The notes: a model not told the origin generated them from the letters alone. DNA of 64,000 bases from Miscanthus floridulus (GCF_019320115.1 NC_089591.1:64100111-64164110); one strand, 5' to 3'. Positions 1-11,163 are shown, numbered from the stretch's first letter. Numbers and translations are program-made.

Positions 1-1641
1 GTTAGTAGCATCATGTGGCTCATTTGGTAAGAATTATTGTGCAATAATAAGGGTATCATAATTGATCTTTAGAGTTGTATATTCATCTTTTAGCTTATGG
101 TGACTAGTGACAAGCTCATTGTGCACCCACTCAAGTTTATCATTTTTATCTTTAAGCTCTTTCTTAGAAGATTTGAGCTCCTTGAGTTTGGATGATATAG
201 AATCATTTGTTTCTTTGAGCTCATCATTAGCCTTTTCTAATGTATCACACTTAGCTAAAAGTCAATCATTTTTAGCATCAAGTTTTTCATTTGTAGCTCT
301 ACTCTTTCTAATGATCTTAGTATATTTTCTAAGTATTTTGACAAGATCATCATAAGTGGGTGAGTCATCATCATCGCTATCACTATCATCATCACTAGCA
401 TGTTCATCATCACTACTATCATCACTCTTAGTTACCTTGCGTTCACCTTTGGCCATAAGGCATAGGTGTGTAGAGGATGATGGCGATGGTGGCGGTGAAG
501 ATGCAAGATCAATAGCAATGGCGGCCACCTTTTTATCGTCACTATCATCATCGGATGATCCACTTGATGAATCAATGTCCGTGAGCCAATCACCGACAAT
601 GTAGGCCTTGCCACTCTTCTTCTTCTTGTAGAAGTCCTTCTTTTTGCCATCTCTCTTCTTGTATGGCTTGTTCTTTTTCTTTTCATCTTCATCACTTGAA
701 TCATCTTTCTTGCCCTTGTTCTTGAACTTGTCTTTCTTGGGCTTTGTGCATTGATGAGCTAAGTGGCCAAGTTCACCACAATTGTAGCAATCCATCTCGG
801 AGATTGGCTTTCTTCTTGAGCTTGTGAAGAACTTCTTCTTCTTGCCGTCGAACTTGATGCCACTCTTGTTTAGCCTTTTTAGCATCTTTGTGGTCTTCTT
901 CACCATGAGGGCAAGGCTTTCTTCATCATCTTCATCACTTGAGCTCTCATACTCAAGTCTTGCTTTGCCCTTGTCTTGGCTAGCTTTGAATGCTAAGTCC
1001 TTCTCTTTCTTCTTTGTAGAGGATGAGCCATCTTGTGGTGTGATGTGCATGTACATCTCATGAGCATTGATCTTTCCCAAGATTTGTGTCGGTGTAGCGG
1101 TGGAAAGATCACCTTGATGTAGCACGGTCACAATGTGTCCATATTTATCAATGGGGAGGACACTCAAGATTTTTCTCACAACATCGGATGGTGACATTTG
1201 AGTAAGTCCAAGCCCATTGACTTCCTCTACAAGAACATTTAATCGAGAATACATCTCATTAGCACTTTCTTTGGGAAACATCTCAAAAGAATTTAGCTTT
1301 TTAATCACAAGATGATAGCGCTCCTCACGCTCACTCTTGGTTCCCTCATGGAGCGCACAAACGTCCGACCATAGAGCATGGGCGTCTTTGTGGTTCCTTA
1401 CACGATTGAACACCTCTTTGCAAAGGCCTCTAAAAATGGTGTTGCGAGCCTTTGCATTCCATTTCTCATAATTCACTTCATCGCCTTGAAGTTGTGCGGC
1501 ATTCCTAGGTGCGGGGAACCCTTGAGAGGCGGCTCTGAGAATTCCAACATCTAGAGCTTCTAAGTATGCCTCCATGCGGATTTTCCAATATGGAAAATCA
1601 TCTCCCTCAAAGATAGGAGGAGGTCCATCCCCGTGAGACAT
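1..1641 (-). pseudogene. gag: Ty1/copia (SIRE/Maximus-like) gag, 5' part of polyprotein, interrupted by one stop
   Basis: This is the nucleocapsid/capsid part of a copia polyprotein that packages element RNA into particles. The start codon is at 1641-1639, 35 bases after the primer site. Residues 1-459 are open. The N-terminal block has the FEGDDFPYWKIRMEAYL motif (residues 11-27), followed by a UBN2-type gag domain (about 60-190). A CCHC zinc knuckle has its four ligands at C285, C288, H293 and C298. After that come lysine-rich and Asp/Ser-rich tracts. A TGA at 261-259 stops the frame, but the same frame continues as a Lys/Leu/Glu-rich coiled coil to the window edge, so the lesion is a single nonsense change. 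Protease, integrase and RT should lie left of base 1. Family assignment rests on the knuckle, the acidic C-terminus and the primer site. Confidence 0.9.
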
Positions 1642-1680
1642 CTTGCTCTAAGCGATTAAGCTTAAAAAGTGAGCACGAGG

Positions 1681-1692
1681 CTCTGATACCAA
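1681..1692 (-). promoter_or_regulatory. Primer-binding site of the copia element
   Basis: On the minus strand the sequence is TTGGTATCAGAG, the classic initiator-tRNA-Met priming site of plant copia elements. It starts one base after the LTR end. It fixes the LTR boundary and the direction of the element. Confidence 0.9.
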
Positions 1693-1693
1693 T

Positions 1694-3267
1694 TGAAAGG
1701 ATCAAGATGCCCAAGAGGGGGGGTGAATTGGGCTAATTCTAAATTCTCTTGCAATAATCAAATCCTATGGATAGCCCAATTAACCCCTTGTGCCTAGAAA
1801 AGTGTTTATATCAAACTAATGCACAACAACCTCTCAAACTATGTTCCAAACTTACTCTAGCAAGCAATTCTATGGATGTAAAACAAGTATTGAATTGCTC
1901 AAAGTAAATACTCAAAGTAAGTGCTCAAAGTAAGTAGAAAGAGAAAGGAACGCGGCGATGTTTTGCCGAGGTATCGGAGAGTCGCCACTCCCCACTAGTC
2001 CTCGTTGGAGCACCCGCACAAGGGTGTAGCTCCCCCTTGATCCGCGCAAGGATCAAGTGCTCTCTACGGGTTGATTCTTCGACACTCCGTCGCGGCGAAT
2101 CACCCAAAGCCGCTCACAACTTGAGTTGGGTCACCCACAAACTCCGCCGGGTGAACACCAAACTCCCGATCACCACCAAGCCGTCTAGGTGATGGCGATC
2201 ACCAAGAGTAACAAGCACGAACTCTCACTTGACCACGCGAAGCCTAATGAGAAGATGGATGCACACTTTGCTACTCTTGATTTGCTAGTGAGGCTACTCT
2301 CTTGGATTCTCAAATCACAAACACCTCACTAGGATCTTGCTCTTCTTGGCACTCACAAACGTGTTTCTCAGCTGTTGGAATGAGCAAAGGATACTCCACT
2401 CACGAGTGGAGCTTCTATTTATAAGCCAGCCTGAAAAACAAACCGTTATGAGCTTCTGCGGGATGACCGGACGCTCCAGTCGTGATGACCAGACGCTCCG
2501 GTCAGTTCAACCCACGAACCAGCATTCAAGTGATGACCGGACGCTGTCAGGGTCCGGTCAGTACCGACCGGACGCGTCCGGTCGCTCTTGGATGCTTACT
2601 GTAAACGACCGGACGCTGGATACTCAGGGTCCGGTCACACTGACCGGACGCGTCCGGTCACACTTTTCCAAGTCTGGACCCTTACTAGAGTTGACCGGAC
2701 GCTGGCCCTCAGCGTCTGGTCACATGACCTCCCAGCGTCCGATCACACCAGACTTGATCTTCTCGGTCAAATGAACTGACCGGACCCTACGGCCAGCGTC
2801 CGGTCGCACCGGAGCTAGCGTCCGGTCAGTATTTGACCCTCCATTCACTTCCAACTTCCGAACATATGTGAATGAAGTTTGCTCCAAAGGATCTTAGGCA
2901 TTCATAGGAGCTACCTAGAGCTAGTTTTAACAAGTGTGCACCACACCTAACTCACTAGACTCAACTAGGTCAAGCTACCCATTCATACCCCCCTTCATAG
3001 TACGGCCAAAGGAAAAACAAAGCCCAAAACTACTCTAAGTGTCTCTCTAACTCCAATCGACACTTAGAACTAGTCATCCTTAACCTTATCGTTCATCCTT
3101 TGAAAACCAAAACGATTTCCATCGTAGGGGCATGACAACCTTGATTGCCCAATCGATCTCCATTACCATGACCTAACTTACTTGTCTCTGCAAAACACAC
3201 GTTAGTCATAGTAATCTTTGTATTGACATTAATCACCGAAATCCAACTAGGGGCCTAGATGCTTTCA
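1694..3267 (-). repeat. 5' LTR of the SIRE-like copia element
   Basis: Read on the minus strand, the LTR opens TGAAAGC (3267) and closes CTTTCA (1694), giving perfect 6-bp inverted ends. It is 1574 bp and lies immediately before the primer site. Tat-C coding sequence abuts its outer end at 3268, so the element inserted into Tat-C. The 5-bp target copy on this side would be 3268-3272. Its partner and the 3' LTR lie outside the window. Confidence 0.85.
2455..2830. repeat. CpG-rich palindromic minisatellite inside the copia LTR
   Basis: About ten irregular copies of a CCGGACGC / GCGTCCGG core alternate in orientation. Two of them are perfect 18-bp palindromes, GACCGGACGCGTCCGGTC, at 2566-2583 and 2642-2659. 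The array lies in the part of the LTR upstream of gag and codes for nothing consistent. Confidence 0.75.
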
Positions 3268-3863
3268 TCGGGCTTCTCTGACCAGCTGTTCTTTTTCTCC
3301 GGAATCAACCCCACGTCGCACAAGGTGATTGTGTTTGGCTATTCGCGGATGTAGAACCACTTCTTATACCATTCGTCCAGCAAGGTGTTCCAGGAGCAAT
3401 GCAAGTACTAGGCCTTCATACCATCACTTAGATTGAGGTAGATGCCTCCGGCTATCTTTGAGCCACCGCTCTCTTTCTTCCACAGACAAAACAGATGGCA
3501 AAAGAGGTCGAAATGGGGCTAGAAGCCACCATGGGCCTCGCAAAGATGGATGAAGGTGGAGACAAGAAGAATCAAGTTGGGATGCAGATTGCAAATCCTA
3601 ATCTCGTAATACAAGCAGAGACCCTAAAGGAAAGGGTGCACTGGAACCCCAAAACCTCGCTTGAAGAAATCCTCAAAAACCACAATCTCACCTGGTTGTG
3701 GATCGGGGAAGCTTTCTCCTTCCGGCGCACGCCATCCTGCGAGTGCCTTGTTGTGGAGCACTCCCATGGCGACGAGGTCTTTGATGGTCTGCTCACTGCT
3801 CCTTGACTTCCACCACTCCTTCGCCATGCCTTCGCCTTTCTTCTGGGCGTCTCTCTTCGCCAT
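3268..3863 (-). pseudogene. Tat-C antisense gene, N-terminal exon (Transposase_28-like, PF04195 type), broken
   Basis: Start codon at 3863-3861. The reading frame carries the hallmark of the 'putative gypsy type transposon' domain: a start region rich in W/K/R, then a GEIVVFEDFFKRGFGVPVHP block near residues 75-95. A frameshift around 3624 moves it into the next frame, which continues as the hydrophobic middle of the same domain (matching YYGVELHNFNPNSIA in Tat-A) down to the copia LTR. It is a diverged relative of the antisense genes at 47005-50826 and 55305-59150. A TATA-like stretch sits about 150 bp upstream of the start. The rest of the gene was separated by the copia insertion and lies left of the window. 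The molecular function of this domain is not known to me. Confidence 0.65.
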
Positions 3864-4004
3864 TAATCTGTCCTTACAAAGGGGATGGATGCAGTGGCGG
3901 GGGGATTGGTGATGATTTTTGAAGGAATAGGGTTCGGCAAGAGGAAGAAGAAGGTTGCGGCGGCGAATGACAATGGGGATCGGTAAAAAGTAACTTGCTA
4001 GTTC

Positions 4005-4017
4005 TATATTATAAATA
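4005..4017 (-). promoter_or_regulatory. TATA-like box upstream of the Tat-C antisense gene
   Basis: On the minus strand the sequence is TATTTATAATATA, about 142-154 bp before the start codon at 3863. Its placement matches the TATA-like boxes upstream of the homologous genes in Tat-A and Tat-B. Confidence 0.45.
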
Positions 4018-4376
4018 ACCAAGAGCTCCGTCGTTTTATCCGCCCAAGATTCTTGGGAGACATGCGCACGCGGGGCTGACGATTGTTTTCACTACCTCGA
4101 GATCTACGCCAATAAACGCGCCCCTTCGTTACTAGTGTACGCGCCTCTTCATTGATAATGTGAGAGGGCCCACACTGACGCACCTTCATACAGGTGCCAA
4201 GCGACTGTTTGCCAAAAAGATCAAGAAGGCAGAGTGACATGTTATATCCGTCTGCTTTTTTGACCAGACGTGGCAGATTGGACTTGACAGAGTAAGGAGA
4301 TAAATAAATACACCAAATAATAATACAAGCGGCGTTCTTTTTCCTTTCGCTACATGTCTTGTGCTCAATGATGGAC

Positions 4377-4532
4377 TAGACCACTGCCCTGCTTGGGGAC
4401 TGCCCAGACCACTGCCGTGCTCGAGGACTACCCAGACCACTGCCATGCTCGGGGACCGCCCAGACCACTGCCGTGCTCGGGGACTACTCCGACCGCTGCC
4501 TTGTTCGAGGACTGTCCCGACCACTGCTCGGA
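4377..4532 (+). repeat. 28-bp tandem repeat, about 5.5 units (Tat-C 3' untranslated region)
   Basis: Five consecutive 28-base units of the form C/TAGACCACTGCC..GCTCGGGGACT plus a partial sixth. Units differ at a few positions. They lie between the antisense gene and the LTR, where Tat elements commonly carry short arrays. The flanks 3864-4376 and 4533-5064 hold no gene I can support, only untranslated element sequence. Confidence 0.85.
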
Positions 4533-5064
4533 GATTGCTTTCCTCGGCTACATGTGATTTGTACTCACATACAGTTGAGAGACATTTATTTAGACCTTGC
4601 TACAAGGCTCATACTTTGCCTTCCAGCAAGCTCGGGGACTACATCGGTATGATACACCTGCCGGTGCATCTCGTATTGCTTGTACGACAATTGAGTTCTC
4701 AACTTAACTGGGAATTCTTTTTAGACCCTGGCACCACGTGCCTACGTCACCTACTACCAGGCTCGGGAACTAAGTGGGCACACTTCACCTTGCGGTGAAT
4801 GTGTTTGTTTTTCGACCCCTACACCTCTGATGATCAAGGACGCTACGCTTCAAGACGCACTTATATTTCTGTTCAGAAATACAAGTGGGCACACTTCCTA
4901 GGATGGAAATCTTTTTCTTTTTTCTTAAGAGCACCATACATTCTTCGGACAACCTACTTCTCCAGCGACAACGGTGGTCAGAGGTGTCAAGGACTCAAGC
5001 CTTACTTGTCGGAGAAGGTTAAAATGGCGTGTCGTAGCATAATACATGGTGCTCGGGGACTAGC

Positions 5065-5535
5065 TGTGGGGGTATTAACCCCTATACCCTTACGGCTAAG
5101 CTTGGGCCAGCCTAGATCGATGAGTCCGGTCCACCAAAAGACGACGTGTGGCCCAACCAACCTGTTCAGAGTCCCACGCAAGGAGTCAAGACAGATTTGG
5201 CGATTAGGCAAGATCCTAGTCGGTTAGAATAGGAATCCTTATCTGGCCACATATGGCAATTGTAACTGGCTAGGATTAGTTTCTAAATCTGTAACCCTGC
5301 TCCCCGGACTATATAAGGTGGGCAGGGGACCCCTCTAAAAACATCTCTCATTGACATACAGCAATACAAATCAGACGCATGACGTAGGTATTACGCCTTC
5401 TTGGCGGCCAAACCTGGATAAAACCTCGTGTCTGTCTTGCGTCACCGTCTTGTTTGTAGCTTGTGCATCTGTCTGCCGACAATCTACTACCTTGGGCATA
5501 CCCCTAGGTAGACTGCTGACCATATTTCGTCGACA
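5065..5535 (+). repeat. LTR copy 1 of Tat-C
   Basis: Opens TGTGGGGGTATTAACCCC and closes TTTCGTCGACA, 471 bp. A TATATAAGG box at about 5310 precedes the transcript leader. The last 190 bp match LTR copy 2 closely. It is preceded by CTCGGGGACTAGC, the same purine-rich style of tract found before the Tat-A 3' LTR. What follows is 3' untranslated repeat rather than a recognisable primer site. Confidence 0.75.
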
Positions 5536-5550
5536 GTCATTGCCGCCGAC

Positions 5551-5668
5551 GTCGGGGACTCCTCGCCCCTCAGTGCCCGGTCATCGTCAGCGACGCCAGG
5601 GACTCCTCGCTCCTCGGTGCTTGGACATCGCCAGTGATGCCGGGGACTCCTCGCTCCTTGATGCTCCC
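5551..5668 (+). repeat. 44-bp tandem repeat, about 2.7 units
   Basis: Units at 5551-5594, 5595-5638 and a partial from 5639, each beginning G(T/C)C(G/A)GGGACTCCTCGC. The array is between the two Tat-C LTR copies. The rest of 5669-6013 is untranslated element sequence; 5835-5905 repeats the block at 4735-4805 that precedes LTR copy 1. Confidence 0.8.
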
Positions 5669-6013
5669 TTAGTGGTCGAATCCTGCTATGTCTCGTCGAT
5701 GTGCTATTAAGCTGCTCCATGCTGTTTAGATCAGGGTGCTGATCTTGGGCAGCACGTCTGGGGTCTTAATACGCACATGTCGGACGACGTCGGCAAGCTT
5801 TCAGACTTCTTTTTCTTTGTCCTTGCTACAAGATTCATTCTTCATCTTCCAGCAGGCTCGGGGACTAAGTGGGCACACTTCACCTTGCGGTGAATGTGCT
5901 TGTTCTCATCTCGAGGCTACGCCCGGGGACTGGCTGCCTACTCGGCTGGCCTTCTACTTTCTGATCCTGGCACCACGTGACTACATCACCTACTGTCAGG
6001 CTCGGGGACTAGC

Positions 6014-6400
6014 TGTGGGGGTATGGCCCCCAAGACATGGGTTACGCCCCTAGGGGTGGCCCGACCCACAAGGTTAAGACATGCACGGCGCTACTCGGCG
6101 TGCACTGCAAGACATTGTATAGTACCAAATAGGCTACTTTACTTGTAACCTTACCTCCTCCAGAGTATATAAGGAGAGGTAGGGGTCCCCTAGTGGAGAG
6201 AATCCATCAGATCTCATTGACATACAGCAATACAATCAGACGCAGGACGTAGGTATTACGCCTTCACGGCGGTCGAACCTGGATAAAACCTCATATCTGT
6301 CTTGCGTCACTATCTCGTTCGTGGCTTACGCACCTGTCTGCCAATAATCTACTACCTTGGGCATACCCCTAGGTAGACTGCCGACCATATTTTGTCGACA
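6014..6400 (+). repeat. LTR copy 2 of Tat-C
   Basis: Opens TGTGGGGGTATGGCCCCC and closes TTTTGTCGACA, 387 bp, about 85 bp shorter than copy 1 because of changes in the first half. TATA box AGTATATAAGGAG at about 6163. Immediately followed by LINE sequence at 6401, so this is the outer end of Tat-C. Confidence 0.75.
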
Positions 6401-6777
6401 ATTTCAATACCAGACACAGTTCGCAAATTCAAGAGAAAGAGGGAGCAATGCAAGATAAACTAAAAGTCAGGACGACTGATGCTAAAGGTATTAAATTCAT
6501 TCCTTCATCTTCTTGTTCTACTGATACTTGCTCCTTAGATTCTATGGCTAGAGTATGTGGTTTCTCACTAGGGCAAGATGAGATTTCTAGAATTGCTAAC
6601 ATTTCTTTGATACAAGCTAAGGAAGATGCTTTCATTGCTTTGCAAAAAACTAAACAAAAGATTGAGTCGAGTTCTGTTATCCAAAATGATACAATAATTA
6701 GAGTTCCTTTGGAGAATGAGACTTCTATGGTTTTGAGCCCCCTGGTGTTAGAGTTGATGGGGGTGGTGTTGATATAG
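6401..6777 (+). pseudogene. LINE ORF1, C-terminal fragment
   Basis: Open frame ending at 6777, with a methionine at 6448 that need not be a real start. The predicted peptide is hydrophilic and 109 residues from that methionine, with no domain I recognise. It lies 28 bp before a LINE ORF2 start in the same direction, the usual ORF1-ORF2 arrangement of plant L1 elements, so ORF1 tail is the likeliest reading. Truncated on the left by Tat-C. Confidence 0.45.
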
Positions 6778-6805
6778 AGAATAATTTATCTCATAGAGAT
6801 CAAGA

Positions 6806-7010
6806 ATGAAGATTCTATTTTGGAATATTAGAGGACAGGGAAATACACAGAGGAGAAAATTGCTTTTAGAATTAGTTAATAAACATTCTTTTGATTGCAT
6901 CTGTTTACATAAAACCATTAAGTCTTCTTTTAGATATAGAGAGTTAGAGAGGTTCGTCGGTCAGAAGGATATGTCTTGGTCCTACTTGCCTTGCTCTAGG
7001 CCCTCAGGAT
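6806..7010 (+). pseudogene. L1-type LINE ORF2, N-terminal endonuclease fragment
   Basis: Begins MKILFWNIRGQGNTQRRKLL, the start of plant L1 ORF2, whose apurinic-type endonuclease nicks target DNA. The catalytic Asn of WNIRG is present. In the next motif, usually CICLQET, this copy reads CICLHKTI, so the metal-binding Glu is lost. Similarity ends near 7010 and the frame runs into decayed copia sequence. RT and the 3' end are absent. The loss is at the 3' side, which is unusual for LINEs and points to a later deletion or insertion. Confidence 0.8.
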
Positions 7011-9190
7011 TCAATGAATTTACTATGAAGTTGAAATGAATTCCCGAACGGGGACTCGCGCCAACTTCCCGAACGACTGCCAGGCAGCGGGCACGCGCCG
7101 TGAATGCACCACGGCTGGTTCGTTTATTTGGCGGGCCGTTCGTTGCGGCGGTAGATTTCGGCCGGGTGGCGGGACGTTCGTTGTGGCGGCTAGGCCAGTA
7201 GATGGTATGCGAGGCCGCTAGTAGGCACAGCCATGGGCCAGGTCCACGCATGCAGTGGTGGGCTTTTGTTCGTGCCAGGAAGGAGATTGTCCCAGGTCCA
7301 ATTCCTCCAAAATGATATGCGATCACAAAAGCCTTTGCCATTAAATTCTCAAAACTAAATGATACCCCACGCATTGCTGCGGGGATTTTGTAGTGCAATT
7401 CCCGAAAGCTAAGGGAAGGAGGAGAATCAGAAAAAAAAGAATTTAAATGCGTAAATAAAATAGACAAAATAGTAATAATCCATAGTAAATTTAAGTTTTA
7501 TTACTGGTATTATCACAAATTAGTGCAATTTCGATTGCGTAAAGTTGAAATGAATTCGATGAATACCAACGATGTTTGAGACTTAGAAGTAATTCCTAAT
7601 GGAGCCAAAACAATAGGTTGTTAATGGGTCTACAAGACAAAATGTGATTCCAAAGGGAATGTAGAAAGATATAAAGCACGACTTGTAGCAATATACTTTA
7701 CGCAAAGAGAATGAAAAGATTACGATGAGAGTTTTCTCTCCAGTCTCATGCAAGGATTCTTTAGAATCATAATGGTATTCAATGCACATTACGATTTAGA
7801 AATATATCAGATAGATGTAAAGACGACATTCCTCAATGGGGATTTGTTTGAAAACTTTTACATGGCACAACCCAAAGGTTTTATCATAGAAGAAAAAGAA
7901 CGTATGTGATGCCGCCTGTAGAAAATCCATTTATGGGTTAAAACAAGTCACAAGACAGTAGTATTTGAAGTTGGTGAAAACAATAAGAAAGTTTGGGTTT
8001 TAAAGAAAAATAAGAAGGACAATAGCATTTATGCGAAGTTCAAAAATGAAAAATTCATTTTCCAGATCCTGTGAATAGATGACATTCTACTCACTAGTGG
8101 TGATGTTAATCTGTCATTGGAGAAGAAGAAATTTTGTCCTCAAGTTTTAATGTGAATGATCCTGGTGAAGCGTCATTGGTTCTAGGAATCGAAATTCACC
8201 GAGATAGAAGAAAATGGGGTATTAGGACTATCGCAAAGGCATACGTAGAAAAGATTCTAAAGAAATAAAGTATGCATCTGAGTAAACCTACGCCTGCTCC
8301 TATAGTCAAGGGTAATAGATTTGGGAACTTTAAGTGTTTCAGGAACCGATATGAGATCGATCAAATGAACATGGTTCCATATGCTTCAGCTGTTGGAAGC
8401 TTGATGAGTGTACAAGTACAAGTAAGAACTTACCCTGATGTAGTTTACGTATCTGGGATATTTTGACAGAAGTCCAGTCCACATATAGATCACTGGAATG
8501 GAGTTGAGAATGTCTTGCAATTTTGCAAAGTATCATAGCCCTCATGCTAAGTAAGAAAGAACAAGTACCCTCAAATAGTTGAGGGTACAAATGTTAAGTC
8601 TTGGCGAGATGTGTAGTGAAATCCACAGCAGTTGCTAACACTCGCAGTTGAAGTATTATTATGGAAAAGCTCCAAAGAAACAGTTGTGGTGTCATCAGTG
8701 ATGCATATCATAGTATAGCTTGCCATGAGGCTTAAGGAACAGGCAAAACGAGGTTAAGGGAATTTGTACCCGGATTTAATAATGGTACATAACAGCAATA
8801 ACCATTTAAAGTAAGTTAACTCCTAAGACAACAGGTCAAATATGCTGCCAAACACATTAATACTAAGTTATATGTTTTAAAGGAGAAAAATCCAGAATCA
8901 TTTTGAAAGCATTCAGCACATAAGCACTGAGTAAGTACTTGCGGATCCGCTTACCAAAGGCTAACCACCCAGTGTGTTCAGAGAACACACAGTCAACATG
9001 GGTTTATTGGAAAGCCTATAATTTCTGGATACTAAGGGCCTAGTTGAGTATCTGTTTTAAAGCTGTTTAATCTAATGGTAACAGACCGTGACGATGAGGC
9101 ACGCTCTATGCACTGATCTGTGATGGAATGGGAACAAGATAAAGTAAGTAAGTTAAGTTTAAGGAATAAGGTGAGATCAAGGAGGAGAAT
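7011..9190 (+). pseudogene. Decayed Ty1/copia reverse transcriptase / RNase H region
   Basis: Translation in shifting frames recovers copia RT landmarks in order. These are GxWVYKTKCDSKGNVERYKARLVA (7600-7690), then DVKTTFLNGDLFENFYMAQP (about 7815-7875), then DDILLTSGDVNL for the active-site block (about 8075-8115). Later come AVGSLM near 8390 and the element tail ADPLTKG..FREHTVNMGL at 8940-9005. Many stops and frameshifts are present, the Tyr of the YVDD box is lost, and the 5' half of the element is missing. The 7044-7541 insertion interrupts its start. Confidence 0.85.
7044..7541. mobile_element. About 500-bp insertion flanked by a 16-bp direct repeat; contains a Helitron-like 3' end
   Basis: AAGTTGAAATGAATTC occurs at 7028-7043 and 7542-7557. 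Removing one copy plus the intervening 498 bp rejoins the copia RT reading frame (MKxEMNSMN), so this is an insertion with its target duplication. On the minus strand 7384-7355 reads as a GC-rich hairpin (CCCCGCAGC..GCGTGGGG) then TATCATTTAG, resembling the hairpin-plus-CTRR end of grass Helitrons with one change. A 16-bp target duplication is not a Helitron trait, so the inserted unit may be composite or a processed sequence. No coding region is supported. Confidence 0.5.
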
Positions 9191-9596
9191 GTTAGTTTGG
9201 CCAATTGAGCCTTTGGATCCGCGTCCTGATCGGGGGCGCCCAACCGCTCCATGGTTGATGGCCCCCCATCGTACAGCACTATAAAAGGGACGTGGGGGTC
9301 GGGGCACAAGGTACGAGGTTGACCTGAGCCGCCGTAACCCGCCTACAGAGAAACCCTAACCCGATCTAAAGAAAGTGGTGCTGCCAGCAACGGGAAGACC
9401 TATTGCCTTCGCCGTCGCCAATGGACCGCGTCTCCACTGTACGGCGCTCAACTACGACACCGCGCCACCGGTGGCCACGTCACTGTGGCGCCATGGCTGC
9501 GACTGCGCTCGACATGTGATACACCAAGCAAGTTTCCCTATCTAAGTTATGCATTTACCCAATAATCTGCACCTAGAAGTTCTAGTTAGTCTAACA
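9191..9596 (+). repeat. 3' LTR of the decayed copia element
   Basis: Opens TGTTAG right after a purine-rich tract (AAGGAGGAGAA) and closes CTAACA at 9596, giving perfect 6-bp inverted ends, 406 bp. A CTATAAAAG box at 9279-9287 fits an LTR promoter. The 5' LTR is not in the window, so the right boundary rests on the inverted ends only. Confidence 0.65.
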
Positions 9597-9676
9597 TGAG
9601 GGTCTTTGAGGGAGAGAAAGGTGGAAGAGATTTAGTTTTCTTGGCATGATAAACTTGTGACCTATATTCAGAGTCC

Positions 9677-11158
9677 ATTTTTTCGAGAAAAAGAGAGGCC
9701 TTTTTATTGCTCGGAACTGTGATTACAGTCCCGAGCAAAAATATGCTCAATACAAGGCAGCACTGAGAACCACCAAACAACGAGTGTTTGGCTCTCAAAG
9801 CCAGCTGCACGAGCTTGTGAGCAGCACAATTACCCTCTCTTCTCGTGTGGAACACTTAACACTCAGCTAGCGTACTACTTGTCTGGATTGCTTCATAAAC
9901 AATAAAGCAAAACTTATCTTATATCATTCTCCCCCTTGGCATTGAAGCATCTCGCAGACAGTACTGCAGTCACCCTCAATCACTGCTGGAAGCCCACTCC
10001 ATTCAGCAGCAAGTCATACACCTTCTCTAGCTGCCATAGCTTCCTCTTCTTAAGCGTCCCCAGCATTCCTCACGAAGCACCAAGACGTAAGCAAGGCCTT
10101 TCCAAATTCCAGCAGCATCTCTAATCACAACACCAAGGCCACCTTCGCTCGTCTTGTTGTTGAAGGCTCCATCAACGTTCACCTTGATCCATCCCTCGTC
10201 TGGGTTCCTCCAGTGGCATGGCATCCACACCTTTCGTTTCCTACCATGGAGGTCTGCCACATCGCTGCTATGTCTGATCATACACAGTTCCTTCCAGTAG
10301 CGTGAGAGGAAGCGTATTGATCCGTCAAACGGGACTTTCTCTGAGTTATGTGTGATATTATTTCGTACATGCCACGTTCTCCAAAGCAACAAGAGAAACC
10401 TCGCTTGCATATCCCCCTCCAAGTCCATGAGGGATACCAGCAAATTCTGTGGACCAACAGATAGTAACTGTTCCTCATCTGGCAATACCCAAATCTGTCT
10501 CATTGCTGATCGGAGTTGTCGAGCATGCGGGCATTGGATTAAAGCATGATTCACTGAGTCCACCCCGTTTCCACAAATTTCACAGCTATTATGTACCACA
10601 ATATTTGTGTGATGTTTGTTCAGTTGCGTAGCTAGGCCATTGTGCATCGCTTTCCATCCAAATATAAGAATCTTGTGTGGCGTCTAGGTCGGCTGACGTT
10701 GATTGAGCTCCTCCCAATTCCTCCGCTCGGGTTCTCCTGGCCAGGCGATGAGAAATCCTGACTGAGAAAAGGCCATTCCGCTCATAATGCCAAGCAAAGA
10801 AATCCTCCCTGGGGGTGGAGGGAAGCTTGATGTTCATTATTTCCTGGACATCCACCGGCCAGAAGAATGAGCTAATGGACCCACTTTAAGCAACATGGCC
10901 ACATTTTACCAATCGGTCGTAAGTTCCAGACCCTCGACACCCACTGGTCTCTCCAGATCCGAACTCGAGTCACCTATCCAACCCTCCAAATTACTCCTTT
11001 CTTCACCAGCTCCAGCCCATGCACAATGTCTCTCAATGTTGGGGACTGATTCACAGGGAAAGCTATGTCTAGGAGGTTGCTGTTCGGAAAATATTTTACT
11101 TTCAGCACTCGCGCACACAAGCTATCTGGCCTATCAAGCAGTCTCCAGGCCTGCCGCC
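9677..11158 (-). pseudogene. Non-LTR retrotransposon (LINE) ORF2, C-terminal part: RT tail, zf-RVT and RNase H
   Basis: Minus-strand copy. From right to left: RT C-terminal block RQAWRLLDRPDSLCARVLK (11150-11090), then a zinc-binding-type region with CEICGNGVDSVNHALIQCPH (about 10580-10525), then an RNase H-like domain starting WIKVNVDGAFNN (about 10185), in which the first catalytic Asp is present. The frame shifts near 10650 and again near 10040. The 3' end is AT-rich: a stem in the TCGGGACTG..CAGTTCCGAG style, AATAAAAAGG, and a short A tail at 9683-9677. The 5' continuation is at 14638-14840, separated by a solo LTR. Inactive. Confidence 0.85.
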
Positions 11159-11163
11159 CTAGC
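11159..11163 (+). repeat. Target-site duplication of the solo LTR, left copy
   Basis: CTAGC, identical to 14633-14637 on the other side of the solo LTR. Confidence 0.85.

Noticed and set aside
2455..2830. Possible CRISPR-like array
   Set aside because: Spacing and orientation of the CCGGACGC cores are irregular, there are no uniform spacers, and it lies in a plant retrotransposon LTR.
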